The translations under genes were made by a program, and so were the position numbers. 64,000 bases of DNA from positions 3,864,001 through 3,928,000 of the forward strand of contig NZ_CP010945.1 of NCBI RefSeq assembly GCF_000293885.2, written 5' to 3'. Shown in pieces: positions 35,150 to 44,405 of this stretch. The stretch comes from Pseudomonas fluorescens NCIMB 11764. Its GTDB lineage: Bacteria > Pseudomonadota > Gammaproteobacteria > Pseudomonadales > Pseudomonadaceae. A model generated the notes under the pieces. That model was given only the letters and a program-made list of their open reading frames with translations. It had not been told where the DNA came from and made no database searches. Numbering within the stretch: the stretch's first letter is position 1; the number at the start of each line of letters is the position of its first letter.

Positions 35150-35536
35150 CTATACCACTTTGGCGCCGCGTGCCTTTAGCAGTTCGCGCAATACGGAGCG
35201 ATGGCAGTGCGCTTCAACCTCGCAATAGCACCCGATGGCCATCGAGGTTTGATGGGAGAGGGCCGCCAACAAATCGAGCAGCTGGCTGGCGGCAGGATGA
35301 TTCATTTCAGCCTTGAACTTGCGCCGAAAAGCCTCCCAGGCTTTTTCGTCTTCTGCGGCTTTTGCTTCTGCAACCAGTTCCGCACTGGGCGACAACAGCG
35401 GCTGCCACACATCATAAAAATCACGGCTGGCAAACTCGGCTTTCGGCACACCCCGAGGCGGGCGGCGCACCGTGCCTAAACGCAGGCCTTCATCGGGCAG
35501 GCGAGGTGAACCGAGTCGCACGATATGAATGGGCAT
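35150..35536 (-). CDS. DUF488 family protein
   Basis: The 128-residue protein has the DUF488 pattern, including VRLGSPRLPDEGLRLGTVRR at the start and IGCYCEVEAHCHRSVLRELL at the end, with cysteines and histidines that could bind a metal. The function of the family is unknown. Its start follows the pcs stop by only 6 bases, so it is cotranscribed with pcs. Confidence 0.83.
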   Translation of the reverse strand: MPIHIVRLGSPRLPDEGLRLGTVRRPPRGVPKAEFASRDFYDVWQPLLSPSAELVAEAKAAEDEKAWEAFRRKFKAEMNHPAASQLLDLLAALSHQTSMAIGCYCEVEAHCHRSVLRELLKARGAKVV

Positions 35537-35542
35537 GGCGAC

Positions 35543-36301
35543 TTACCGGAGCCGCGACCCGTCAAACCACTCCAGCGCCGTACGCCAGATGCAGATCCCC
35601 AGAAAGTAGGCCGACATCAGCAGCCAAAGCCCCATGACCATCGGGTTGATCACCGGGTGGTTGATCACCAGCGACAAGCTGCACAGCAACCAGATGGCGG
35701 TCACGGCAATGTTGATCGGCATGAACTTGCGCACGCGGAACGGGTGCAGGAATTTCATCCGGGTCACGGTCAGCAGTGCCAGGCCGATGACGGTGAGCAG
35801 GGTGATCCACGGCGACGGTGCGATGATGTACAGGCATAGCGCAACCACGTTCCAGGCCGCGGGGAAGCCCTGGAAGTAGTTGTCCTTGCTTTTCATATTG
35901 ACGTTGCAGAAGCAAAACAGCGACGAGACCAGAATCAGCGACACGGTCAACAGCAACGTGTAGTCCGGCAATGGAATGTAGCGATAGATGAACAGCGCCG
36001 GGATGAACACATACGTGAGGTAATCGATCACCAGATCGAGGATCGAACCGTCGAAACTCGGCAGTACCGACTGGACATTGACCTTGCGCGCCAACGCACC
36101 GTCCAGCCCGTCGACGATCAGGGCGACGCCCAGCCACAGCAGGCAGTTGGTGGGCTGGTTTTCCAGCAGGGCGAGGGTTGCGAGGAAGGCAGTGACCACG
36201 CCAGTGGCGGTAAAACCATGGGCGCCCCATGCTTTGAGCCTGGCGATGTGTAGAGTCGAAATCACGGGGGCGTTCTCCAGAAAGTGAAGCAAGCCAGTCA
36301 T
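35543..36301 (-). CDS. pcs: Phosphatidylcholine synthase
   Basis: This 252-residue inner-membrane CDP-alcohol phosphotransferase has eight helices and the Pcs signature: D64-G-L-D67-G68-A-L-A71-R72, followed by D89 and D93 in SFDGSILDLVIDY. Pcs joins choline directly to CDP-diacylglycerol, giving phosphatidylcholine and CMP, a reaction limited to bacteria that live with eukaryotes or scavenge choline. MTGLLHFLEN was taken as the start; an alternative start further up adds 70 residues without family character. It is first in a two-gene unit with DUF488. Confidence 0.88.
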   Translation of the reverse strand: MTGLLHFLENAPVISTLHIARLKAWGAHGFTATGVVTAFLATLALLENQPTNCLLWLGVALIVDGLDGALARKVNVQSVLPSFDGSILDLVIDYLTYVFIPALFIYRYIPLPDYTLLLTVSLILVSSLFCFCNVNMKSKDNYFQGFPAAWNVVALCLYIIAPSPWITLLTVIGLALLTVTRMKFLHPFRVRKFMPINIAVTAIWLLCSLSLVINHPVINPMVMGLWLLMSAYFLGICIWRTALEWFDGSRLR

Positions 36302-36506
36302 CACCCTCGTCGATCGAGGGCGGCGGCAAACCGGGTCGGGTTGCAGGTATCGACCGGAAATCCAGGAATAAGGTTCACCGTCTGTGAATCTTAGCTGCGC
36401 CGCCAAAAAATACTTCGGATTAATCCTGAGGCTGTTCGTTTGAGAAAATGCTTGAGTGGGACTGACATTCTTGACGGTGGGGAATGTCCCCGGCGGACTG
36501 TGCTGG

Positions 36507-36700
36507 TACATATCCGTTTCTGCGGTAACGGCGGCTATGGGTTCCGCTCTTACAGCGGGTTACTTGGAAAAGCGCCAAGTAACCAAGCGCCAGCGCCCCT
36601 GACGTACGGCCTCCCGACGGGGCAGATCAAGATCAAAATCAAAAACAAAGCGAGGCGGCCTGATAGCCGACCTGAATTCCGTCAAGATCATCGGCGGTGA
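36507..36700. repeat. Dispersed Pseudomonas intergenic repeat
   Basis: The element begins CATATCCGTTTCTGCGGTAA (36509) and includes the hairpin arms GGTTACTTGG (36558-36567) and CCAAGTAACC (36575-36584). The pattern (a CCGTT(T/G)CTGCGGTAACGG head followed by a GTTACTTTTGG-like hairpin) is familiar from many fluorescent-pseudomonad intergenic regions. A related head occurs at 45387-45412. The right boundary is approximate. Confidence 0.65.
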
Positions 36701-36728
36701 ACACCCATGTCATGCCACCCGCCAATCC

Positions 36729-36757
36729 ACTGTGGGAGCTAGCCTGCTAGCGATGGA
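36729..36757. repeat. Single REP unit (CTGTGGGAGCTAGCCTGCTAGCGATG)
   Basis: One copy of the CTGTGGGAGCnnGCnTGCT family, with the internal AGCTAGCCTGCTAGCG palindrome. It is unpaired and is the last REP seen in the window. Confidence 0.75.
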
Positions 36758-36866
36758 CGTCCAGACACCGCATTGATTCAGATCGCCCGCGAAGTCAGCC
36801 AAACGGTGCTGGCGCAATAGCCTGCGAGGACTATTGTTGCCTGACCCAACCCATGAGGACGTCGTC

Positions 36867-37583
36867 ATGAATACCAGCGATTTGCTCGAACAACTCCTGC
36901 GAGCCGGCCAGGGCTCGATGACACAGCAAGGTAGCGGCGTACCAGGCCAGGGCGGCATGGGTGGCGGTCTTGGCGGATTGCTCGGGGGCCTGCTGGGCGC
37001 AGGGGGCGGTGCAAACAGCGGATTGGGCGGTTTGCTGGGAGGACTGCTCGGCGGCGGCTCCGGCTTGGGCGGTTCAACCCAGCGGCGCTCCGGTGGCGGC
37101 ACCCAGTACGCGGCGCTGGCCTCCCTCGGCATGATGGCTTTTCAAGCGTATCAGGCCTGGCAGCGCAGCCAGGCGGCCGCGCCGCAACAGGCACCCCGCA
37201 CCGTGGACCTGTTATCCGGCCCGGAAGTCGAGGATCACAGCCACGCCGTCCTGCGAGCATTAATAGCAGCGGCAAAGGCCGATGGCCGGATCGATGACGC
37301 CGAGAAACAGATGATCAGCACTGAACTCGGCCGCCACACCGATGACCCGGAACTCCAGCAATGGCTGGACAATGAAGTTGCACGTCCGCTCGATGCCGCC
37401 AATGTGGCGGAGGCGGCGACGGACCCGGCGATAGCCGCGGAAATGTACCTGGCCAGCGTGATGCTGGTGGACGATCAGCAGGACGCCGAACGCAGCTACC
37501 TCGATGAACTGGCGGCGGCGTTGCAGATCGATCCGGATTTGCAGGTGCATCTGGAACAGCAGGCCAAGGGCGGCGCGGCCTGA
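36867..37583 (+). CDS. DUF533 (TerB-like, YebE type) protein with glycine-rich repeats
   Basis: The 238-residue protein starts with a short helix and a glycine-rich stretch made of GLGGLLGGLLGxG units at about residues 34-67, probably a membrane-associated or flexible segment. A C-terminal TerB-like helical domain follows (HAVLRALIAAAKADGRIDDAEKQMI, then DQQDAERSYLDELAAAL). DUF533 proteins such as YebE are envelope proteins of unknown role, stress-induced in some species. The ATG at 36867 was chosen over a longer frame. Confidence 0.88.
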   Translation: MNTSDLLEQLLRAGQGSMTQQGSGVPGQGGMGGGLGGLLGGLLGAGGGANSGLGGLLGGLLGGGSGLGGSTQRRSGGGTQYAALASLGMMAFQAYQAWQRSQAAAPQQAPRTVDLLSGPEVEDHSHAVLRALIAAAKADGRIDDAEKQMISTELGRHTDDPELQQWLDNEVARPLDAANVAEAATDPAIAAEMYLASVMLVDDQQDAERSYLDELAAALQIDPDLQVHLEQQAKGGAA

Positions 37584-37592
37584 CCGGTCGGC

Positions 37593-38024
37593 CTACACCA
37601 GAAACGTCACCCCGTGCGCTTCGGCAATCTCCAGTATCTGCGGCAAATCCTCCGGCACCCTGAGCCGGTCCACTGCCGCAAAGAACTGGCCGCCCCGTGG
37701 ATCAGACACCACGCCGATCATCTTCGCCGTGGCGCTGATGTTCTTGTAGGCATGGATGGACCCACCGGGTATATGTACGTAACCGCCGGCCGAGACGGTG
37801 GTGGAAGTGCCCTCGACCGTCACCTCCACCTGCCCGTCAATCACGTAGAACGCCTCATCCCAAGGATGAAAGTGCAGTGGCGGGCCGCCTCCCTGCACGC
37901 CTTCCTGGATGTGCACCTCAAAGGGCTTGCTCAGATCACCGCCCGCGAGAATCGTGATCGCCTCACCCACGACATTGACCGGCCTGGGGGTTTTTCCAGA
38001 CCCGATGACGTGAACCGTTCGCAT
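37593..38024 (-). CDS. Cupin-domain protein
   Basis: This 143-residue single cupin barrel has the first motif with metal ligands (GGPPLHFHPWDEAFYVIDGQVEV) and the second (GGYVHIPGGSIHAYKN). The histidines and glutamate could bind Fe or Mn. It is probably a small-molecule binding protein or dioxygenase; no partner identifies the substrate. It converges on the DUF533 gene. Confidence 0.85.
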   Translation of the reverse strand: MRTVHVIGSGKTPRPVNVVGEAITILAGGDLSKPFEVHIQEGVQGGGPPLHFHPWDEAFYVIDGQVEVTVEGTSTTVSAGGYVHIPGGSIHAYKNISATAKMIGVVSDPRGGQFFAAVDRLRVPEDLPQILEIAEAHGVTFLV

Positions 38025-38218
38025 GACTGCTCTCCCGAAGATGAGTCCACACCCGGTTGAGTATATTCACTCGAACCGCGCCGGGTGCGGCGGCGCAAGG
38101 CCGTCTGTCAGGGTAATTTCAACCCCGATTGAATTTTTCTCCGGGCAAATCGCTCTGCTGAATTAGAGACGTGATGATTCAGCGTCCTGCCACTGGCCAT
38201 AGACCGAGAGATGCGCCC

Positions 38219-39604
38219 ATGACTGCCCTGACACGACTTGAAGCCCAGCCTTCCCACGAGCACGCCATCCCGACTGCCGGCAGCCTGAAGCAGTGCTATG
38301 AACAGTTACTGCTGGGCGACGATGCCGAGCAACGCCGCGCACTCGGCAATACGTTCCTGAAAGCGCAACTGCAACGGTCCGCAGACCTTCCCGAAGAAAT
38401 ACCGGAGGACGTGTCGGCCCTGCAATCCTTCGTCGAGCAGCACAGCACCGAAGTGGCGCGCCAATATGCTGATTACCTGAGCGCCCGCAAGGAAGGCGGG
38501 CCACGGCAGTTCTTCAGCAACAAGGCCCACGCGCTGTTCTTCCTGCAAGCCGTCAGCCCGACCAAACTGGTGGACGGTGCCTGGTTGTACGGCCTGTTGC
38601 AGCACTGGCGCGACCCGCGTTACGAAGGGCTGATCTGCACCTATCTGGAGGAGTTGGGCGATGGCAACCCAGCCCAGAATCATGTGGTGATCTACCGCAA
38701 GCTTCTCGCCGAACTCGGTTTGCAGGACAGCGGCGTCATTGCCGACGAGCATTACCTGCAAGGCGCGATTCAACTGGCGCTGGGCGAATGCGCCGACGAC
38801 TTTTTGCCAGAAGTGATCGGCTACAACCTCGGCTACGAACAGCTGCCGCTGCATTTGTTGATCAGCGCCTACGAGCTCAGCGAACTGGGTATCGATCCGT
38901 ATTACTTCACCTTGCACGTGACCATCGACAATGCCAGCACCGGGCACGCGCAAAAAGCAGTGCAATCGGTGCTGCAACTGCTGCCGATCGAAGGCGATCG
39001 CGAGGACTTTTTGCGCAGGGTCGCGCTGGGCTACCGGCTCAATGACCTGGGACAGGGCAGTCGCGCGATTATCGAGTCGTTCGACCTTTACGCTGAAGTG
39101 TTGAACATGCTGGAACGCAAACGCCCGTTCGGCCAGCACATGCATTCCGACTATTGCCGGTTCGAGGGCAAGACCGTCAATCAATGGTTGACCTCGCGGG
39201 AGCAGTTGCCAGGTTTTCTCGATGCCATGGAAAACAAGGGCTGGATCAAACGTCATCGGGACCCGCAGGAAAGCCGCTTCTGGCAGTTGATTGATGGCGA
39301 CGGTGCGGCCATGTTCGGTGTGTTCAGTCCTTACGAAAAGCAACTGCTGCACGACTGGATCTCGGGTGACTGGACAGCGGAGCGTTCAGCACCTGCGGCT
39401 CGCCGCCTGAGCAGTGGCGCGGTCGAGCCGGTGTTGCCCGCCAGCGACCCGGATATTCAAACCCTGCAAGCCGCGCTGGAAGGATTGTCCGCCGCCGAGC
39501 AAATGCCGGTGCTGATTCCGTGGCTGTCCGCCCATCGACACGCCCATCCTGCCGGCCTGATGGCCACGCGGCGATTCATCGAACTCAAATCCAGCCTTCG
39601 ATAG
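38219..39604 (+). CDS. Iron-containing redox enzyme (haem-oxygenase-like diiron oxidase, HDO)
   Basis: This 461-residue protein has a central haem-oxygenase-like helical domain. Candidate iron ligands are E144/E145 and H155 in YLEELGDGNPAQNH, and H233, D237 and H243 in LHVTIDNASTGH. Members of this family (UndA, BesC, SznF type) carry out O2-dependent C-C, C-H or N-oxygenation in natural-product pathways. A C-terminal region of about 150 residues after the helical domain is unassigned. It is directly followed by a methyltransferase gene and then ligD. The ATG at 38219 was chosen over 16 upstream codons. Confidence 0.83.
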   Translation: MTALTRLEAQPSHEHAIPTAGSLKQCYEQLLLGDDAEQRRALGNTFLKAQLQRSADLPEEIPEDVSALQSFVEQHSTEVARQYADYLSARKEGGPRQFFSNKAHALFFLQAVSPTKLVDGAWLYGLLQHWRDPRYEGLICTYLEELGDGNPAQNHVVIYRKLLAELGLQDSGVIADEHYLQGAIQLALGECADDFLPEVIGYNLGYEQLPLHLLISAYELSELGIDPYYFTLHVTIDNASTGHAQKAVQSVLQLLPIEGDREDFLRRVALGYRLNDLGQGSRAIIESFDLYAEVLNMLERKRPFGQHMHSDYCRFEGKTVNQWLTSREQLPGFLDAMENKGWIKRHRDPQESRFWQLIDGDGAAMFGVFSPYEKQLLHDWISGDWTAERSAPAARRLSSGAVEPVLPASDPDIQTLQAALEGLSAAEQMPVLIPWLSAHRHAHPAGLMATRRFIELKSSLR

Positions 39605-39614
39605 GGTGCACGGC

Positions 39615-40607
39615 ATGAATCAGGAAGAACAACTGGGGGCTGCGGATCTGGCCTTGCTGCAATTGGGGCGCCGCTTGCAAGCGGACGGTTACCGCTTTAT
39701 CACCCCGACGCCGCTGACCCATCAGCGAGTCAATGACCGCGCGTTCGGCCAGAGTGCCCGGACCCTGCGCGAGGTGTTCGGTTGGTCGCGGCCATTCGAG
39801 CCGGGTCTGTTATCGGCGGACGAACAGCGGCAATTACAACAGGCGGGCGTTCTCGAAGAGAGCAATGGCCGGCTGAAAAGCCGAGTACGCTGGTCCAGCC
39901 TCGATGACCTGCTGTTCGTGCATTCCGGATTCCCCACGGACGCGGCCGACGCAGTGTTCTTTGGTCCGGATACCTACCGTTTTGCCCAGTTGATTCACGC
40001 CCATCTGCAACAGCGTCTCGCGCCGATCAGACGCGCCGTGGACATCGGCTGCGGCGCTGGCGTCGGCGCCATCGTGATTGCTCGTGCACGCCGTGAGGCC
40101 GAGGTGCTGGCGGTGGACATCAACCCGGCGGCGCTCCGCCTGACGGCTGTGAATGCAGCGCTCGCCGAAGTGGCCAACGTCAGTATTGAAACCAGTGATG
40201 TGCTGCAGGATGTCGACGGCACATTCGACGTGATCGTTGCCAATCCGCCCTACATGGCCGACCCGGCCGAGCGTGCCTATCGCCACGGCGGCGGGGCGCT
40301 TGGCGCGCAATTGTCGGTGCGCATTGTCGAGCAGGCGCTGAATCGACTGACCGCTGGCGGTTCGCTGGTGTTATACACCGGAGTGGCAATGGTCGACGGC
40401 TGCGATCCGTTTATCGCCGCGTTGGCGCCGTACCTGGATTCGGCCCGGTTCGGCTGGACCTATCGCGAGATCGATCCCGACGTGTTTGGCGAAGAACTGT
40501 TGATGCCCGACTACCAGAGGGTGGAGCGGATCGCAGTGGTCGCGCTGATCGTTACGCGTCTCGCTCCGGGCATCGGGGGCAGCGTTGAATCAGCCACAGG
40601 CGAGTGA
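39615..40607 (+). CDS. Class I methyltransferase with NPPY motif
   Basis: The 330-residue protein has an N-terminal extension of about 120 residues and a Rossmann methyltransferase domain with VDIGCGAGVGAIVIA (motif I), LAVDINPAALRLTAVNA, and the catalytic VIVANPPYMADP (motif IV). NPPY is typical of N-methyltransferases such as PrmC that act on amides or adenine amino groups. Substrate unknown. It follows the HDO gene after 10 bases and the ligD start follows after 3 bases, so the three genes form an operon. Confidence 0.87.
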   Translation: MNQEEQLGAADLALLQLGRRLQADGYRFITPTPLTHQRVNDRAFGQSARTLREVFGWSRPFEPGLLSADEQRQLQQAGVLEESNGRLKSRVRWSSLDDLLFVHSGFPTDAADAVFFGPDTYRFAQLIHAHLQQRLAPIRRAVDIGCGAGVGAIVIARARREAEVLAVDINPAALRLTAVNAALAEVANVSIETSDVLQDVDGTFDVIVANPPYMADPAERAYRHGGGALGAQLSVRIVEQALNRLTAGGSLVLYTGVAMVDGCDPFIAALAPYLDSARFGWTYREIDPDVFGEELLMPDYQRVERIAVVALIVTRLAPGIGGSVESATGE

Positions 40608-40610
40608 GCC

Positions 40611-43196
40611 ATGAACAAGAACCTGGATGACTACAACCGCATGCGCGACTTCTCGGCGACCTCTGAGCCGGCCGCTAAACATTCGGGCAAGAAAGCCGCG
40701 AAAGATCACGCCTTGCAGTTCTGCATCCAGAAACATGACGCCTCGCGCCTGCATTATGACTTTCGCCTGGAACTCGATGGTGCGTTGAAGAGTTGGGCGG
40801 TGCCGAAAGGCCCGTCTCTGGACCCCAAGGTCAAGCGCCTGGCGGTGCATGTCGAAGACCATCCGTTGGATTACGCCACGTTCGAGGGCAGCATTCCCGA
40901 AGGGCATTACGGTGCCGGTGACGTGATTGTCTGGGACCGTGGTGTCTGGATTCCGCAGGAAGACCCGGTAAAGGCCTACGCCAAGGGCAAGCTCAAATTC
41001 GAACTGCAGGGCGAGAAGCTCGGCGGCCTGTGGAACCTGGTGCGTACGCACATGCCGGGCAAGCAGGAGCAATGGTTCCTGATCAAGCATCAGGACAGCG
41101 CCGCCAAACCCGAAAGCGATTACGACGTGGTCGCCGCCGAGCCGGACAGTGTGCTCAGTGACCGGACAATCGTTGCGAGAAAACCGAAAGCAGCGGAAAA
41201 ACCCAAGCCCATCAAAAAACCGGCGCGCAAAGTTGCGGCTAAACAACAGGCGGCGCAACTTACCGGTGCGCACAAAGCGAAAATGCCGGACCTGATGAAA
41301 CCCGAACTGGCGACGCTGGTGGAAAAGGCCCCGGACGGTGAATGGAGCTACGAGATCAAGTTCGACGGTTATCGGATCATGGCTCGCATCGACCATGGCG
41401 AGGTCAAGCTGTTCACCCGCAACGGTCACGACTGGACCCACAAACTGCCGAAACAAGCCGAGGCGTTGGCTTCGCTGCAACTCGAATCAGCCTGGCTTGA
41501 CGGTGAAATGGTGGTTGCCAACGAGCAGGGCGTGCCGGACTTTCAAGCGCTGCAAAACGCCTTCGACTCCGGGCGCAGCGGCAATATTCTTTACTACCTG
41601 TTCGACATGCCTTACCTCAATGGCGTGGACCTGCGCGAGGTACCGGTCGAAGAGCGTCGGGTCGCGCTGGCGACGGTGCTCAAGCCGAATGAAGATCCGT
41701 TGTTGCGGTTCTCCGACGCGTTCGCCGAAGAGCCCGACGCCTTGCTCAACAGCGCCTGCCAGATGCAGATGGAGGGGCTGATCGGCAAACGCCTGGGCTC
41801 ACCTTACGTGTCGCGTCGCAGCAGCGACTGGATCAAGCTCAAGTGCAAGCACCGGCAAGAATTTGTGGTAGTCGGCTACACCGATCCGAAAGGATCGCGC
41901 AATGCGTTTGGCGCGTTGCTGCTGGGGCTGCACGACCGGGACAGCGGTCAGCTGCGGTATGCCGGCAAGGTCGGCACCGGTTTCAACGAGACAACGCTTA
42001 AGAGCATTTACGAGCAACTGAAACCGTTGCAGACCAGGAAGCCGTCAGTGGTCAATCCACCGACCGGTTTTGACGCCAAAGGTGTGCACTGGCTCAAACC
42101 CGTTCTGCTGGCTGAGATTGCCTTTGCCGAAATGACCAAGGAAGGCTCGGTGCGCCACGCCGTGTTCCATGGCCTGCGCGACGACAAGCCGGCCGAAGAC
42201 ATCACCGAGGAGCGCCCGAAAGTGGTGAAGAAAAGCACAGCAGAAAAACCTGCCACCCGCCAAAAGAAAAGCTCGGAAAAAGCCGCACCGGCGCCGTCAC
42301 AACTCGGTCTGGGCGAGGGCAAGGTGCGGATCACTCACCCGGACCGGGTCATCGACGCCAGCAGCGGCACGACCAAAGTGCAGCTGGCGGAGTATTACGC
42401 CCGCGTCGCCGAATGGATTCTGCCCGAATTGAAAGACCGGCCCGTGGCGCTGGTTCGTGCGCCGGACGGTATTGCCGGTGAATTGTTTTTCCAGAAGAAC
42501 GCCGAACGCCTGGCCATTCCCGGGATTACCACACTCGACAAGGAACTCACCGGTCAGCCGATCATGATCATCAACAGCGCCGAAGCACTGATCGGTGCCG
42601 TACAGATGAGCACCGTCGAGCTGCATACCTGGAACGCCACGTCGGACAACCTCGACAAGCCCGATCGCTTCGTTCTCGACCTCGACCCGGACCCGGCGCT
42701 GCCGTGGAAAAGCATGGTCGAGGCGACTCAGCTGACGCTGTCGGTGCTGGATGAGCTGGGGCTCAAGGCTTTTCTCAAGACCAGCGGCGGTAAAGGCATT
42801 CACCTCGTGGTGCCGCTGACCCGCAAGCTCGGCTGGGATGAAGTGAAGGATTTCAGCCACGCCATCGTCAGTCACATGGCCAAACTGTTGCCGGAACGGT
42901 TTTCCGCGGTGTCGGGGCCGAAGAACCGGGTGGGTCGGATCTTCATCGATTACCTGCGCAACGGCCTCGGCGCCACCACCATTTGTGCCTACGCCGCCCG
43001 CACCCGCGAAGGGCTGCCGGTGTCGGTGCCGATCTTTCGCGAGGAGGTGGCCGGGCTCAAGGGCGGCAATCAGTGGAACATCCACACGGTGCATGAGCGC
43101 TTGGCCGAGGTGGGCGACGGGCCTTGGGCCGACCTGAAGAAAACGAAACAGACGATTACTGCCGAGATGCGGCGGCGGGTGGGGATGAAGAAGTAG
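40611..43196 (+). CDS. ligD: Multifunctional ATP-dependent DNA ligase LigD
   Basis: The 861-residue protein has the three domains in the Pseudomonas order. N-terminal phosphoesterase: HDASRLHYDFRLELDG, with GHYGAGDV. Central ligase: the AMP-accepting K250 in YEIKFDGYR, DGEMV, GLIGKR and WIKLKC. C-terminal primase/polymerase: DLDPDPALPW and TSGGKGIHLVVPL. A lysine-rich linker separates phosphoesterase and ligase. It repairs double-strand breaks with Ku by non-homologous end joining. No ku gene is in the window. Confidence 0.96.
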   Translation: MNKNLDDYNRMRDFSATSEPAAKHSGKKAAKDHALQFCIQKHDASRLHYDFRLELDGALKSWAVPKGPSLDPKVKRLAVHVEDHPLDYATFEGSIPEGHYGAGDVIVWDRGVWIPQEDPVKAYAKGKLKFELQGEKLGGLWNLVRTHMPGKQEQWFLIKHQDSAAKPESDYDVVAAEPDSVLSDRTIVARKPKAAEKPKPIKKPARKVAAKQQAAQLTGAHKAKMPDLMKPELATLVEKAPDGEWSYEIKFDGYRIMARIDHGEVKLFTRNGHDWTHKLPKQAEALASLQLESAWLDGEMVVANEQGVPDFQALQNAFDSGRSGNILYYLFDMPYLNGVDLREVPVEERRVALATVLKPNEDPLLRFSDAFAEEPDALLNSACQMQMEGLIGKRLGSPYVSRRSSDWIKLKCKHRQEFVVVGYTDPKGSRNAFGALLLGLHDRDSGQLRYAGKVGTGFNETTLKSIYEQLKPLQTRKPSVVNPPTGFDAKGVHWLKPVLLAEIAFAEMTKEGSVRHAVFHGLRDDKPAEDITEERPKVVKKSTAEKPATRQKKSSEKAAPAPSQLGLGEGKVRITHPDRVIDASSGTTKVQLAEYYARVAEWILPELKDRPVALVRAPDGIAGELFFQKNAERLAIPGITTLDKELTGQPIMIINSAEALIGAVQMSTVELHTWNATSDNLDKPDRFVLDLDPDPALPWKSMVEATQLTLSVLDELGLKAFLKTSGGKGIHLVVPLTRKLGWDEVKDFSHAIVSHMAKLLPERFSAVSGPKNRVGRIFIDYLRNGLGATTICAYAARTREGLPVSVPIFREEVAGLKGGNQWNIHTVHERLAEVGDGPWADLKKTKQTITAEMRRRVGMKK

Positions 43197-43302
43197 CCTT
43201 TTCAGCCGGATTAATATGCTCTGATGTGCGCGATGGACAGGGTGGTGGCCCTTTAGTAGCATCGCGCCCTCTCCATAGCCTTCGCGCGTCAGGGACGATC
43301 CA

Positions 43303-44364
43303 ATGCCGGTTTCCTTCAATCGCTCCACACGCGTCATTGCTGTCGCGGCGCTTCTGTCCGCTCTGCTCAGCGGCTGCGCCGTCAAAGACACTTACACCGA
43401 TGCCACCGAGCCCGACGCCGCCAAGGTGCGCTTCATCGCCAACACCAGCAATGCGAAGCTCTACTACTACGATCCGGAACATTGTCAGGGGCGAGTCACC
43501 GGTGAACTCAACAACCTGTACGCCCGTGATACCGAGCGTCGGGTGGGCATGAGTGTCGCGCCGCCGGCCGATGCCAGGGGCTATCTGGAGATCAAGGTCA
43601 AACCCGACCAGGATAATTACCTGCACCTCGCCACGAGTGGCAGCAACTGGGTGTGTGTCACCAGTTTGAGCCTGACACCCGAGCGCAATGCTGAATACGA
43701 GGTGACGTTAAATCTGCGCGACGGCCGTTGCGGCGTGCTGTTGAATCAGTTGAAGCGCATCGATGGCCGTGCGGTGCGGTTGCCGATGCCGGTCATGGAC
43801 AAGGGCTTGCCTGCCTGTGTCGGTCGCGGCACGTCATTCCCGGCGCTTCCGCCCGCGCTCCCCGACACGCCTCAGCGGGTGATGTTGATAGAGCGGATCT
43901 TCGACGGTGCGACCATCGCCGGCATGAAACCGGACCCGGCCAAGGACAGCAGCGAACGCTACACACCGGAAAAACTCGACAAGCTGATTGCCGAACGCAA
44001 GGCGAAGCTGGGCTTTACCCTGCCGGACGATTACTGGACCCTGTACCGCCAGAACCTGATTGCCTTCGACGAAGAAGCGGCGGGAAACAAGGCGGAAACG
44101 TTCAAGCGTTACAGCGACAAATACCGTCTGCGCCTGCAACGACTGACCGATCAGCAACTGGAACAATGGGCACATCCTGAGGACAAGGCGTCCAGGCCTA
44201 CGCACTTTGCGGCGTCTGAAGAGCGCAAGACGATGGCGAAGTTTTACGTCCAGACCAGCCAGAATCTGTTGCTCGAAACCATCAATCACCATCTCGACCG
44301 GATGGCGCAAATGGATCGGCAGTATGGCGTGTGCGCGCGTTACGCAGAGTGCTGGAAACGCTGA
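43303..44364 (+). CDS. Lipoprotein of unknown function
   Basis: The 353-residue precursor has a lipoprotein signal with lipobox L-L-S-G-C25, so the mature protein is anchored in a membrane. The rest has cysteines at several places (including C near EHCQGRV, WVCVTS, GRCGVL) and a helical C-terminal half (EKLDKLIAERKAKLGFTLP ... LLLETINHHLDRMAQ). No domain was recognised. AGGGA precedes the ATG. It is followed by a likely terminator hairpin. Confidence 0.75.
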   Translation: MPVSFNRSTRVIAVAALLSALLSGCAVKDTYTDATEPDAAKVRFIANTSNAKLYYYDPEHCQGRVTGELNNLYARDTERRVGMSVAPPADARGYLEIKVKPDQDNYLHLATSGSNWVCVTSLSLTPERNAEYEVTLNLRDGRCGVLLNQLKRIDGRAVRLPMPVMDKGLPACVGRGTSFPALPPALPDTPQRVMLIERIFDGATIAGMKPDPAKDSSERYTPEKLDKLIAERKAKLGFTLPDDYWTLYRQNLIAFDEEAAGNKAETFKRYSDKYRLRLQRLTDQQLEQWAHPEDKASRPTHFAASEERKTMAKFYVQTSQNLLLETINHHLDRMAQMDRQYGVCARYAECWKR

Positions 44365-44373
44365 CAGGGTGCC

Positions 44374-44398
44374 GGGCGGCGAGCGGCACTCGCCGCCC
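44374..44398. terminator. GC-rich hairpin between convergent genes
   Basis: GGGCGGCGAG (44374-44383) pairs perfectly with CTCGCCGCCC (44389-44398) around a five-base loop. A weak T-stretch (GTTTATT) follows. It lies between the lipoprotein gene and the convergent DUF3303 gene and probably ends both. Confidence 0.7.
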
Positions 44399-44405
44399 CG
44401 AACGT

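Larger units (their letters stand above)
36302..36866. other. 565-base intergenic region holding a dispersed repeat
   Basis: This region between pcs and the DUF533 gene has no supportable gene. It contains a longer Pseudomonas intergenic repeat at about 36507-36700 and a single REP at 36729-36757. A short open frame across 36440-36700 follows the repeat and is not considered coding. Confidence 0.7.

Noticed and set aside
36440..36700. 86-codon frame starting in the pcs upstream region
   Set aside because: It translates the dispersed intergenic repeat and matches the hairpin structure rather than any protein.
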